A stretch of 64,000 nt of DNA from Solibacillus sp040274725. GTDB taxonomy: Bacteria > Bacillota > Bacilli > Bacillales_A > Planococcaceae. The notes beneath the pieces were generated by a model. That model saw only the letters and a program-made list of their open reading frames with translations, ran no database searches and was not told where the DNA came from. The stretch spans positions 1-64,000 of the forward strand of contig JBEMAQ010000022.1 of NCBI GenBank assembly GCA_040274725.1. The letters are read 5' to 3'. The first letter of the stretch is position 1. The number at the start of each line of letters is the position of its first letter. Positions 23,887 through 32,291 of this stretch are shown here, piece by piece. A program made the position numbers and the translations under genes.

Positions 23887-24612
23887 ATGACATTGCATCC
23901 CGCCATTACATTTCAAGATGTTTCATTTGAGGCGAATGACAGTCTCATTTTAAAACGCATTAGTGGCACCATTTATAAAGGAAAAATAACAACTCTGATC
24001 GGTCCATCTGGGGCCGGTAAAACAACATTACTGAAAATGTGTAACGGACTAATTTCTCCTACTAGCGGTACAATACTAATCGAAGACGTGCATATTACAA
24101 GCTACGAGCCGACGACGCTACGTAGACATGTGGGCATTGCCCTACAAAGTGCACCTGTATTACGTCAAAGCGTATTTGATAATTTAGCCCTACCATTAAC
24201 ATTACAGCAAAAAAAATTATCACGTGACGAGGCGCTTTCTTCATTAATAGCAGTCGGACTGGATGCGAGCTTTTTAGAACGTAACGCAACCGAGCTTTCT
24301 GGCGGCCAAAAGCAAAAGCTAGCCATCGCACGTACGTTAATTAATAAATCACATATTTTATTATTAGATGAAATCACATCTGCCCTCGACCCGTCCTCTA
24401 CACGAGAGATTGAGGAGTTAATTTTAAAAATCAACAAAAATTATGGCACAACCATTGTATGGATTACCCATAACTTCGAGCAGGCACGTAGGCTTAGTCA
24501 TTACACCTGGCTACTGAAGGATGGTGCTTTAATCGAATCCGGTGACTGCCGTACATTATTTAGAAACAATGCCATTTCAGTGCAACAATTTTTACGCGGG
24601 GAGGACCGATAA
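23887..24612 (+). CDS. fetA: ABC transporter ATPase, FetA type
   Basis: The 241-residue nucleotide-binding subunit has Walker A GPSGAGKTT, signature LSGGQKQK, Walker B ILLLDEIT and the His of WITHN. Its stop overlaps the start of the UPF0014 permease gene (TAATG). The pair matches FetA-FetB, described in E. coli as an iron exporter that protects against oxidative stress. The substrate in this organism is inferred from that. Confidence 0.83.
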   Translation: MTLHPAITFQDVSFEANDSLILKRISGTIYKGKITTLIGPSGAGKTTLLKMCNGLISPTSGTILIEDVHITSYEPTTLRRHVGIALQSAPVLRQSVFDNLALPLTLQQKKLSRDEALSSLIAVGLDASFLERNATELSGGQKQKLAIARTLINKSHILLLDEITSALDPSSTREIEELILKINKNYGTTIVWITHNFEQARRLSHYTWLLKDGALIESGDCRTLFRNNAISVQQFLRGEDR

Positions 24613-25373
24613 TGACGTATGCCACACTATCATTAACATTACTATTCGTCCTCATCCCACTTGTGCTTTCTAAAACATTAAAGCTCGGTCTTGAGCGCGA
24701 TACAATCATCGCATCGGTACGCTCGATTGTACAGCTGCTTGTTGTCGGCTATATTTTAAGCTTCGTCTTCGCGCAGGATAGCATCATTTTTATTTTGCTG
24801 ATGATTGCACTCATGGTCGTAGCGGCAACGCTCAATGCACGTAAAAAAGGACAGCATATCCCGGGCATTACGTGGAAAATTGTCATAACGCTACTGTCTG
24901 TTGAAGCGGTTATTTTTGCCGTATTACTCGGCTTAAATATTATTCCTGCAACCCCGCAATTCATCATTCCAATAAGCGGCATGATGATCGGGAACTCCAT
25001 GGTGTTGTCGATTTTATTTTTAAATCGCTTTAAATCAGAAATTGAAGCGAATGAGGATGAAATCGAGCTTATTTTATCACTCGGTGGCACACCGAAACAG
25101 GCCGTGCATCGGCATTTAACAAATGCCATTAAAGCGAGTATGATTCCAACAATCGAGGCACAAAAAACAATCGGCCTCGTACAGCTACCGGGAATGATGA
25201 GCGGTCAAATTATCGGCGGTGCAGACCCGATTCAAGCAGTACAGTTCCAAATTTTAATTATCTTTGCGCTGCTTACATGCGCTACGCTATCATCGATTAT
25301 TTTAGGCTTTTTAGTGTATCCAACATTATTCAATGAGCGCATGCAAAAAATTAAACAAACGATGATTTCGTAA
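24612..25373 (+). CDS. fetB: UPF0014-family ABC permease, FetB type
   Basis: The 253-residue membrane protein has about seven spans. It has the UPF0014/FetB hallmark region IGNSMVLSILFLNRF (residues about 120-135) and the loop TIEAQKTIGLVQLPGMMSGQ near 190. It is translationally coupled to the ATPase gene by a one-base overlap. It probably exports iron or another metal. Confidence 0.87.
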   Translation: MTYATLSLTLLFVLIPLVLSKTLKLGLERDTIIASVRSIVQLLVVGYILSFVFAQDSIIFILLMIALMVVAATLNARKKGQHIPGITWKIVITLLSVEAVIFAVLLGLNIIPATPQFIIPISGMMIGNSMVLSILFLNRFKSEIEANEDEIELILSLGGTPKQAVHRHLTNAIKASMIPTIEAQKTIGLVQLPGMMSGQIIGGADPIQAVQFQILIIFALLTCATLSSIILGFLVYPTLFNERMQKIKQTMIS

Positions 25374-25418
25374 TTTGTTATACTATATTTAGCTATTTCA
25401 AAATAGGAGTGATATCAA

Positions 25419-26390
25419 ATGTCTTTTCGTGATGTATTTATCGGTCTTTCAGAAAATGAATTATTAAATGCCTCAGCACAAAAATATGGTTTAAAATTCG
25501 GGGCGCAATCGGTTGTCGCGGGCACGAATATTGAAGAGTTAATCGCAAGCATTAAAGAGCTAAATGCGAACGGGATTTCTGCAACAATTAACAATCTCGG
25601 GGAGTTTGTCTTCACTGAAGAAGAAGCAACACGTGCAAAGGAAGAAATTTTGGCAGCACTGGATGCCATCCACGAAGCAGGCGTTGACGCGCATCTTTCG
25701 GTTAAGCCGTCTCAGCTAGGCCTCGATGTCGATATCGATTTTTGCTACGATAATTTATATGAAATTATCGAACGTGCAAACAGCTATAATATTTTCGTAA
25801 ATATTGATATGGAAACATACGAGCGTCTACAAGTTTCGTTTGATATGTTAGAGGAGCTATCCAAAACATTTGAAAATGTTGGGACTGTTATTCAAGCTTA
25901 CTTCCTACGTGCGATGGAAGATATCGAAAAATTCGCGAACTTCCGACTACGTATTGTAAAAGGGGCTTACAAGGAGCCTGAAGTCGTTGCATACCAGGAC
26001 AAGCTAGATATCGACATTCATTATCTGAAGCTTGTAGAATTCCACCTATTGCATGGTAAATTCACATCAATTGCTACACATGATCACAACATCATTGCGA
26101 ACATTAAGCGTTTCGCTGAGGAAAACAATATTCCACGCGATAAATTCGAATTCCAAATGCTGTATGGCTTCCGTAAAGACATGCAGCTTGAGCTTGCACG
26201 CGAAGGCTATAATTTCTGCGTCTACGTACCGTACGGCAAGGACTGGTACGGCTACTTCATGCGCCGCCTAGCAGAGCGTCCGCAAAACTTGCAGCTTGTG
26301 ACGAAGCAGGTATTTACAAAGAAAACGAATACTGTTCTTGCAGTCGCAGCAGGTGCGTTTGTGCTTGGCCGTTTGCTGAAGAAAAAATAA
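25419..26390 (+). CDS. putB: Proline dehydrogenase
   Basis: This is an FAD enzyme oxidising proline to pyrroline-5-carboxylate. The 323-residue TIM-barrel product has the family segments VSFDMLEEL, IVKGAYKEPE and Tyr-Gly-x-Arg followed near the C-terminus by YFMRRLAERPQN, the substrate-binding Arg pair. Residues about 305-319 form a hydrophobic stretch before a Lys-Lys-Lys end, possibly a membrane contact. No pyrroline-5-carboxylate dehydrogenase gene is adjacent. The ribosome site is AGGAGTGA. Confidence 0.92.
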   Translation: MSFRDVFIGLSENELLNASAQKYGLKFGAQSVVAGTNIEELIASIKELNANGISATINNLGEFVFTEEEATRAKEEILAALDAIHEAGVDAHLSVKPSQLGLDVDIDFCYDNLYEIIERANSYNIFVNIDMETYERLQVSFDMLEELSKTFENVGTVIQAYFLRAMEDIEKFANFRLRIVKGAYKEPEVVAYQDKLDIDIHYLKLVEFHLLHGKFTSIATHDHNIIANIKRFAEENNIPRDKFEFQMLYGFRKDMQLELAREGYNFCVYVPYGKDWYGYFMRRLAERPQNLQLVTKQVFTKKTNTVLAVAAGAFVLGRLLKKK

Positions 26391-26393
26391 GAC

Positions 26394-26431
26394 AAAAATG
26401 CCGAACTAGAAAATTCTAGCTCGGCATTTTT
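26394..26431. terminator. Bidirectional terminator
   Basis: A long stem (26394-26410 with 26415-26431) is flanked by A and T runs. It separates convergent proline dehydrogenase and dehydrogenase genes. Confidence 0.88.
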
Positions 26432-26432
26432 A

Positions 26433-27158
26433 TTAGAACGGGTTTGTATTCATTAATGTTGCAGCTTTAATATACATACGTTGGTTTAATTTTAGTTGTG
26501 CCACGATGTATTCTGCGATATCCTCTGGGTGCATGTATTGCTCTTTTTTGTCATCCGGCACTAAGTTCAATGCATCCGCTAAATCCGTCGCAATCGTACT
26601 TGGTGCAAGCGCTGTTACACGAATGTTGTTGCGGCGTACTTCTGCTGCAAGTGATTCTGTAAGACCAATAACACCAAATTTTGATGCGCTGTATGCACTT
26701 GATGTTGCAGCACCGTTTAAGCCGTTTGTTGATGAAATATTAATCACATCGCCGGCATTTTTTTCGATTAACTGCGGTAAAATTGTATGTGTTACATAGA
26801 ATGTCCCCATCACGTTTACATCCAAAATTTCCTTGAAGTCTGCTGGGTCCATATCCACTAGCTTCGCGAATTTACCAACACCTGCATTATTCACTAAAAT
26901 ATCTGCTCCGCCTAAAGCGTCCTTGATTGTTGCTGCAGCTTTTTGTACTTGCTCTAAGCTTGATACGTCTGCTACTGCATACGCTGCCTTCACACCGTAG
27001 CTCTCAATCTCTTGTGCTACTTGCTTTAGTGCATCCTCTGAGCGTGCGATAATTCCAACATTTACGCCCTCTTTTGCGAATGCTACTGCGACCGCTTTCC
27101 CGATACCACGTGCGGCACCTGTTACAACAGCTACTTTACCTTGTAAAGATTGTCCCAT
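26433..27158 (-). CDS. Short-chain dehydrogenase/reductase (FabG-like)
   Basis: The 241-residue Rossmann-fold NAD(P)H oxidoreductase has the cofactor motif TGAARGIG (residues 14-21) and NNAGVG. The catalytic Ser is in INISS and the Tyr/Lys in YSASK. It is annotated in many Bacillales as 3-ketoacyl-ACP reductase, but it is not in a fatty-acid cluster, so the substrate is uncertain. AAAGGAG precedes the start. Confidence 0.87.
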   Translation of the reverse strand: MGQSLQGKVAVVTGAARGIGKAVAVAFAKEGVNVGIIARSEDALKQVAQEIESYGVKAAYAVADVSSLEQVQKAAATIKDALGGADILVNNAGVGKFAKLVDMDPADFKEILDVNVMGTFYVTHTILPQLIEKNAGDVINISSTNGLNGAATSSAYSASKFGVIGLTESLAAEVRRNNIRVTALAPSTIATDLADALNLVPDDKKEQYMHPEDIAEYIVAQLKLNQRMYIKAATLMNTNPF

Positions 27159-27490
27159 TTTTTCCTCGACTCCTTTAACATACTACTTCACTAAAATTTT
27201 AACACAGCTGACCTATGTACGCAGTTATTTTGCCCAGTTAATTTTCCATTTCCTTTCAGTCAGCGCCGATTTCTGTCCGCTTCTCGTCAACTACGTCCTC
27301 TAAATTTAAACCGCAAAATCGTCAACCTGTCTCTAGTAAATTGTCATCACAGAATATATTGTTTGAATTTTCAATCACCAGGCTACATAATTTGTATGTG
27401 GCTAATTTGCATTTATATTTAAAAGAGTGAAATACAGCCAACAATAGATGCATTGCGCTTTACATACTACAAATTAAAGGAGTTTTTGCG
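27159..27490. other. Spacer between divergent dehydrogenase and chemoreceptor genes
   Basis: This 332-base AT-rich spacer must hold both promoters. I looked for a sigma-D site (TAAA-N15-GCCGATAT) ahead of the chemoreceptor and saw no good match. Nothing else is recognisable. Confidence 0.4.
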
Positions 27491-29176
27491 ATGTCTGTTA
27501 ACATAAAAATGCGCATTGGTTTTCTAAGTATTTTATCGATTACAATTATCGTTCTAGTCATCCTCATCTTTCAATTTACAACGGTCGACAAGCGTTTTGA
27601 GCAAACGGTGAACGAGGAGGTCGTGAAGCAGCAGCTTGGCAGTGAGATTCAGCGGGCCATTGCCACACAGGGGATGTTTATTCGCGCTTATTTTTTAGAT
27701 GACTCTGCGTTCAATTTAGACCGTCTCGATCATTACAATACGTTACTGACAGCAACAATCGACGAGCTGGCCGCCTTCGATAGTAAGCCAGCGCTCGATG
27801 AAATTGTCGTCAAATTAAAACAAGCAAACAGCAATATTCAGGCCGCTGCAAACGAGGCTATTACTGCTTATGATGCCGGTAATACTGAGCAGGCACTCGC
27901 GATTATTAATAACGATTTCTCACAGGCAAATAGCGAGATTTATGCACTCACTGTCACGATTCAAGAGATGCAGCAAGCTGAACTTGATGCCGCTGTTGGT
28001 GCTACGCAGCGTGTCATTTCTTTATCCACTCTTTTTGCTGCAATTGCCATTTTACTATCCGTTGTCATCGTCATTGTGTTGTCGTACTTTGTGAATAAAT
28101 TTATTTCAAAGCCATTAATCGCTGTGGCAAATGAAGCAAAAGCTATTGCAGATGGTGATTTATCACGTGCAGATTTTACACATGAAGCAAAGGATGAAAT
28201 CGGGCAGCTCGCACAAGCATTCAATCAAATGAAGCAAAATTTACAAGGGATACTCCTAACCGTTCAGGACAACACAAGTCATTTAAGTGCATCCGCCGAG
28301 CAGCTTGCCGCTAGTACAGAACAGGTGCTTGCTACATCAGAGGACGTCGCAAATCGCGTAACAAATACAGCCGAAATTGCACAGCAAACAACCCTTGCCG
28401 CACAGCAAAGCGCGCAGGCAACAGATGCAGCTGCCGCAAGCTTAGCTGAAGTTTCAGGGGCCGTTCAACAGCTATTAACCAATACACAATCCATGGGTCA
28501 TCATGTAGCTACTGGAACGGATTCCTTAGCTAATGTCCAAACACAAATGATGACTATCCATCAAGCAACGTCGAATATTTCGCTGCTCACAGATAAGCTA
28601 AGTGAGCAATCAAAACAAATCAGCTTAATTACAAAGGTGATTACGGATTTATCAGACCAAACAAACCTACTTGCCCTCAATGCAGCCATTGAAGCAGCAC
28701 GCGCAGGTGAACATGGAAAAGGCTTTGCGATCGTGGCTGATGAGGTAAAAAAACTAGCAGAGCAGTCCAAAAACTCTGCAATTCAAATCGTCACATTAAC
28801 AGAGGAAATCCAAAAGGATACAAAAAATGTAGAGCAGGCAGTGAAGGATGGGCTCATCTCTGTTTCAGAAGGCGTTGAAATTATCGAAGAAGCCAATACG
28901 GCATTTGCGCATATTACCGAGGCAATCCATGCTGTCAATCATCAGGTTACTCAAATTTCAACCGCTTCTACAGCAGTAGAGCAAAACGCTCAGGGTGTGT
29001 CGACCTCGATTCACAGCATCGCAAACGGTGCAGAGCAATCGACCTCAGACTTCGAGATGATTGCTGCGGCTGCTGAACAGCAATCCGCAACAATGGCTCA
29101 GTTAACAGATGTTTCTGTAGAGCTCAGCCAAAATGCACAAGATTTACAAAAGATTGTCCAGAAATTTAAGTTATAA
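27491..29176 (+). CDS. Methyl-accepting chemotaxis protein
   Basis: The 561-residue transmembrane chemoreceptor has TM1 at about residues 9-28, an extracellular four-helix sensor (30-178), TM2 at about 180-203 and HAMP (about 204-257). A long cytoplasmic coiled coil follows, with the invariant tip DQTNLLALNAAIEAARAGE near residue 395. The ligand cannot be told from the sequence. AAAGGAG precedes the ATG. It is a single-gene unit closed by a terminator. Confidence 0.93.
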   Translation: MSVNIKMRIGFLSILSITIIVLVILIFQFTTVDKRFEQTVNEEVVKQQLGSEIQRAIATQGMFIRAYFLDDSAFNLDRLDHYNTLLTATIDELAAFDSKPALDEIVVKLKQANSNIQAAANEAITAYDAGNTEQALAIINNDFSQANSEIYALTVTIQEMQQAELDAAVGATQRVISLSTLFAAIAILLSVVIVIVLSYFVNKFISKPLIAVANEAKAIADGDLSRADFTHEAKDEIGQLAQAFNQMKQNLQGILLTVQDNTSHLSASAEQLAASTEQVLATSEDVANRVTNTAEIAQQTTLAAQQSAQATDAAAASLAEVSGAVQQLLTNTQSMGHHVATGTDSLANVQTQMMTIHQATSNISLLTDKLSEQSKQISLITKVITDLSDQTNLLALNAAIEAARAGEHGKGFAIVADEVKKLAEQSKNSAIQIVTLTEEIQKDTKNVEQAVKDGLISVSEGVEIIEEANTAFAHITEAIHAVNHQVTQISTASTAVEQNAQGVSTSIHSIANGAEQSTSDFEMIAAAAEQQSATMAQLTDVSVELSQNAQDLQKIVQKFKL

Positions 29177-29180
29177 ACGA

Positions 29181-29227
29181 AAAAGCTACATCAACCTCCT
29201 GTAACACGAGACGTTGATGTAGCTTTT
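29181..29227. terminator. Bidirectional terminator
   Basis: A 15-bp perfect stem AAAAGCTACATCAAC (29181-29195) pairs with 29213-29227. It lies between the convergent chemoreceptor and desR genes. Confidence 0.88.
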
Positions 29228-29230
29228 CTC

Positions 29231-29836
29231 TTATTTATTCCAACCCTTTTCACGAAATCGTTGGATCGCCTCGATGCGGTTACCGACACCCAGCTTATCC
29301 AAAATCGTCGAAATATAGTTGCGGACGGTACCAGCTGATAGAAATAACTCTGCCGCAATCTCCTTCGTCGTCTTGCCCTCTGCCACAAGCTCAAGCACTT
29401 GGCTTTCACGCTCAGTTAGTGGGTTTTCACTATCATCCTCATAGACAAAATCAACAAGCTCTGGTGCGTAAATACGACGCCCATCCATAATGACACGAAT
29501 CGAATTGACGAGCTCCTCAATCGGGCTGTCTTTTAATAAATAGCCGCGCACCCCTGCCTTACGCGCACGCTCAAAATAGCCAGGACGTGCAAATGTCGTT
29601 AAAATAATAATTTTGCATTCGGCATCACGTAGCATTTCTGCCGCATCAAGGCCCGTTTTCACCGGCATCTCAATATCCATGATGCAAATATCTGGCTGTA
29701 GGCTATTCACTAGCTCTACTGCCTCCTCACCGTTTTTCGCAAGGCCAACTACTTCCATATCATCTTCCATACTAAGCAAAGACTTCATAGCACCTAGTAG
29801 CATCCCTTGATCTTCTGCGATAACAATTCGTATCAT
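29231..29836 (-). CDS. desR: Response regulator, NarL/LuxR family, DesR type
   Basis: The 201-residue two-domain regulator has a receiver with phospho-acceptor Asp in DICIMDIEMP (about residue 54) and a conserved Lys in YLLKDSP. The C-terminal LuxR helix-turn-helix has LTERESQVLELVAEGKTTKE. It overlaps the kinase gene by 4 bases. With an adjacent DesK-like kinase and a desaturase, it is best read as DesR, which activates des in the cold. Confidence 0.9.
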   Translation of the reverse strand: MIRIVIAEDQGMLLGAMKSLLSMEDDMEVVGLAKNGEEAVELVNSLQPDICIMDIEMPVKTGLDAAEMLRDAECKIIILTTFARPGYFERARKAGVRGYLLKDSPIEELVNSIRVIMDGRRIYAPELVDFVYEDDSENPLTERESQVLELVAEGKTTKEIAAELFLSAGTVRNYISTILDKLGVGNRIEAIQRFREKGWNK

Positions 29837-30969
29837 TGTACTTCACCCTCCTTTTGATGCGTAATCGTAGCAGGCACGTGAAGTTGAATCATCGTCCCCT
29901 TTTCGTGATACATTTCAATGGTGCCATTTAAAAACTCAATCCGCTCACGCATTCCCTTTAGTCCATTGCCCGATGTAAAACGGCGCTCCTCTGGAATACC
30001 TACCCCGTTATCCTGCACCGTTAGTACAAATTCATCGTCGCTTTGATAAAAGCTCACTCGACAAATCGTCGCCTGACTATGCTTCACGACATTCGTTACC
30101 GCTTCCTTTAAACACATACTAATCACGCTTTCCGCGAGTACGGGCATTTTAATTTCTTTTACATCACCAATTAAACGAAATTTAATTTGCGCAGCCTTCA
30201 AAATTTGCTCCACACGGTACAGCTCTTCTTCAATACGAACAGCGCGCATATCCGCAACCAGCTCGCGTACTTCCTTCAGTGCGATACTAGCCGTTTGCCG
30301 AATATCTTTAATCTCATCAATCGCCTGCTGTGGATTTTTTTCAACAAGGCGCATTGCAAGGTCACTTTTCAAGCCAATCATGGATAGCTTTTGCCCGAGC
30401 GTATCATGCAAATCACGTGCAATACGCTGACGCTCCTCGTGCACCGTCAACTCTGAAATACGCTCGCGGGCTGTTTCTAGCTCGCCCTCTAAATTTTCAC
30501 GCTTCGTTTTTGAAAATAGCGTGAACGGCAGCAGTACAACACCAAGCACCGTAATAATAATAAAAGCCGTCTGTGTTAAAAATAAATCTAAGTAAATAAA
30601 ATAGCCGCCGACAATCGACAACACCGTAAAGCCAATATGTAACCCGTACATAATATAAAATCCAACAGGCTGACGAATATTACCGATAAAAAAGGCCGTA
30701 AATAATGATAAATATACATAGCCGAACATTAATGTCATCGCAATATTTAATACCATTTGGAAGCTAATCCACATATATTTCATACCTGGTCTCGCACCAA
30801 ACGAAAAACGATGACATAATACATACGCTACAATCATCGCAATGCCTGCAACAATTTGCCACAGCGAGAATGACTGCATGATGAAAAAGAACGGCATGAT
30901 ACAAAAAATGACCCAAATATAAATACTGAGCATTGGGCTTTTCGGGATGATACTATACCAAGTTTGCAT
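29833..30969 (-). CDS. desK: Membrane sensor histidine kinase, DesK type
   Basis: The 378-residue protein has about five N-terminal membrane spans (residues 12-155), a coiled-coil linker and a HisKA_3 dimerisation domain. The phospho-acceptor His is in RDLHDTLGQKLSMIGLKSDLA, almost the DesK consensus. An HATPase with DNGVGIP follows. DesK senses membrane thickness or fluidity and controls DesR phosphorylation. It is followed by desR with a 4-base overlap, the order known from B. subtilis. Confidence 0.92.
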   Translation of the reverse strand: MQTWYSIIPKSPMLSIYIWVIFCIMPFFFIMQSFSLWQIVAGIAMIVAYVLCHRFSFGARPGMKYMWISFQMVLNIAMTLMFGYVYLSLFTAFFIGNIRQPVGFYIMYGLHIGFTVLSIVGGYFIYLDLFLTQTAFIIITVLGVVLLPFTLFSKTKRENLEGELETARERISELTVHEERQRIARDLHDTLGQKLSMIGLKSDLAMRLVEKNPQQAIDEIKDIRQTASIALKEVRELVADMRAVRIEEELYRVEQILKAAQIKFRLIGDVKEIKMPVLAESVISMCLKEAVTNVVKHSQATICRVSFYQSDDEFVLTVQDNGVGIPEERRFTSGNGLKGMRERIEFLNGTIEMYHEKGTMIQLHVPATITHQKEGEVQ

Positions 30970-31040
30970 AATAGCCTCAATTCTTATTTTCTTTTTATTA
31001 TAGCAAGAGCCTGCTTAAAAAGTCATTTTAAGGCGTAGAA

Positions 31041-31070
31041 AAAGGCGCCTGATTACTCAGCGCGCCCTTT
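31041..31070 (-). terminator. Terminator of des
   Basis: An imperfect GC-rich stem AAAGGGCGCGCTGA (minus strand) pairs with TCAGGCGCCTTT and is followed by TTCTACG. It separates des from desK-desR, so the kinase genes probably have their own promoter. Confidence 0.65.
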
Positions 31071-31072
31071 CA

Positions 31073-32107
31073 TTATTGTGAAAGTGTATTACGACGACCT
31101 GATGAAATCATCGCCTCTACTTCTTTAAATGTCACAAACTTTTTACGCTCTGGATCGTACAGCTTATAGCGAATTGACTCTAAGCTTGTTTTTAGTGTAA
31201 TTGTTGTTGCAGTTTGTAATGGTAACACTGATTCATGTGCATCCTCTAAGCGGTAATTCGGGATACGCGGTGATAAATGGTGTACGTGATGGAAACCAAT
31301 GTTTCCTGTAACCCATTGTAAGAGCTTCGGTAATTTGTAGTATGAGCTACCTTCAACCGCCGCCTTTACATAATCCCACTCTGTATCATATTCAAAGTAC
31401 GAATCCTCGTACGTGTGCTGAATGTAAAATAACCAAATCCCCATTGAGCCCGCTAAAAATAACGTAATAGCATGCACTAATAAAAATGTTGTTAGTCCTG
31501 CTGTGTAAATAAGAACGGCAGCAAGAAGCACAATAGCAAGTGTATTAAGATGCGTGTTCACACGCTCTTTCATCTTTGCATCATTACGGTTTATACGGTT
31601 TAACACAAGCACCATGAAAAGTGGCCCTAAGCCGAATAACACGAATGGATTGCGGTAAAAACGGTACCCTAATCGACCAAGCTTTGATTTTTCTAAATAC
31701 TCATCAACTGTTAACAGGTCGATATCACCAATGCCGCGCTTATCTAAGTTTGAGCTTGTCGCATGGTGAATCGTATGCTCACGCTTCCATTTTTCGTATG
31801 GAAATGATGTTAACACCCCTGCAATATTGCCGACAATCGCATTTGCCTTTTTGTTTTTGAAAAATGAGCCGTGTGTGCAATCGTGGAAAATAATAAACGT
31901 ACGCACAACAAACCCTGATGCAATCACGCTGCACAATACTGTATACCAAGGTGAAAACTGTACTAAATAATAACCTAATCCCCAAATCGCTAACAGCGGT
32001 ACCATTGTATTAATAATTTGCATGACACTCGCACGCGTCTCAGATTTTGCAAATGGTGCAACATCTTTACGCAACTTTTTTGTTTTTTCTGCATCGGTTA
32101 CTGCCAT
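31073..32107 (-). CDS. des: Membrane acyl-lipid desaturase
   Basis: This integral membrane di-iron desaturase inserts double bonds into membrane lipid acyl chains to restore fluidity in the cold. The 344-residue protein has four or so spans and three His boxes: HDCTHGS (residues about 75-81), HTIHH (about 111-115) and HVHHLSP (about 275-281). I start it at ATG 32107 with GGGGGGAAGA upstream. The desK-desR genes follow. Confidence 0.93.
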   Translation of the reverse strand: MAVTDAEKTKKLRKDVAPFAKSETRASVMQIINTMVPLLAIWGLGYYLVQFSPWYTVLCSVIASGFVVRTFIIFHDCTHGSFFKNKKANAIVGNIAGVLTSFPYEKWKREHTIHHATSSNLDKRGIGDIDLLTVDEYLEKSKLGRLGYRFYRNPFVLFGLGPLFMVLVLNRINRNDAKMKERVNTHLNTLAIVLLAAVLIYTAGLTTFLLVHAITLFLAGSMGIWLFYIQHTYEDSYFEYDTEWDYVKAAVEGSSYYKLPKLLQWVTGNIGFHHVHHLSPRIPNYRLEDAHESVLPLQTATTITLKTSLESIRYKLYDPERKKFVTFKEVEAMISSGRRNTLSQ

Positions 32108-32145
32108 TTCTCTTCCCCCCAAACGTTTCGTTATGTATTAAACTT

Positions 32146-32235
32146 AGTATAAAAGACGAAAAATGTTTGGAACATTCGCAAATATCATATGTTATACATG
32201 ACAAGTGTCATATGACTAGGTACTAATCATGTGAT
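32146..32235 (-). promoter_or_regulatory. des promoter with upstream palindromes, candidate DesR sites
   Basis: A good -10 (TATACT, 32151-32146) has no proper -35. Upstream are the palindrome GTCATATGAC (32207-32216), an inverted repeat TCATATG/CATGA (32185-32201) and an imperfect one (32226-32235). They cover about -46 to -96 from the likely start, matching where DesR acts at the B. subtilis des promoter. Site identity is inferred. Confidence 0.5.
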
Positions 32236-32242
32236 TCAAAAC

Positions 32243-32284
32243 GAAAAAGTGATGCCAAAGGATTTTTTCACCTTTGACATCACT
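32243..32284 (-). terminator. Terminator of the methionine operon
   Basis: A 14-bp stem AGTGATGYCAAAGG (32248-32261 with 32271-32284) is followed on the minus strand by TTTTTCGTTTT. Confidence 0.87.
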
Positions 32285-32291
32285 CGATTAT

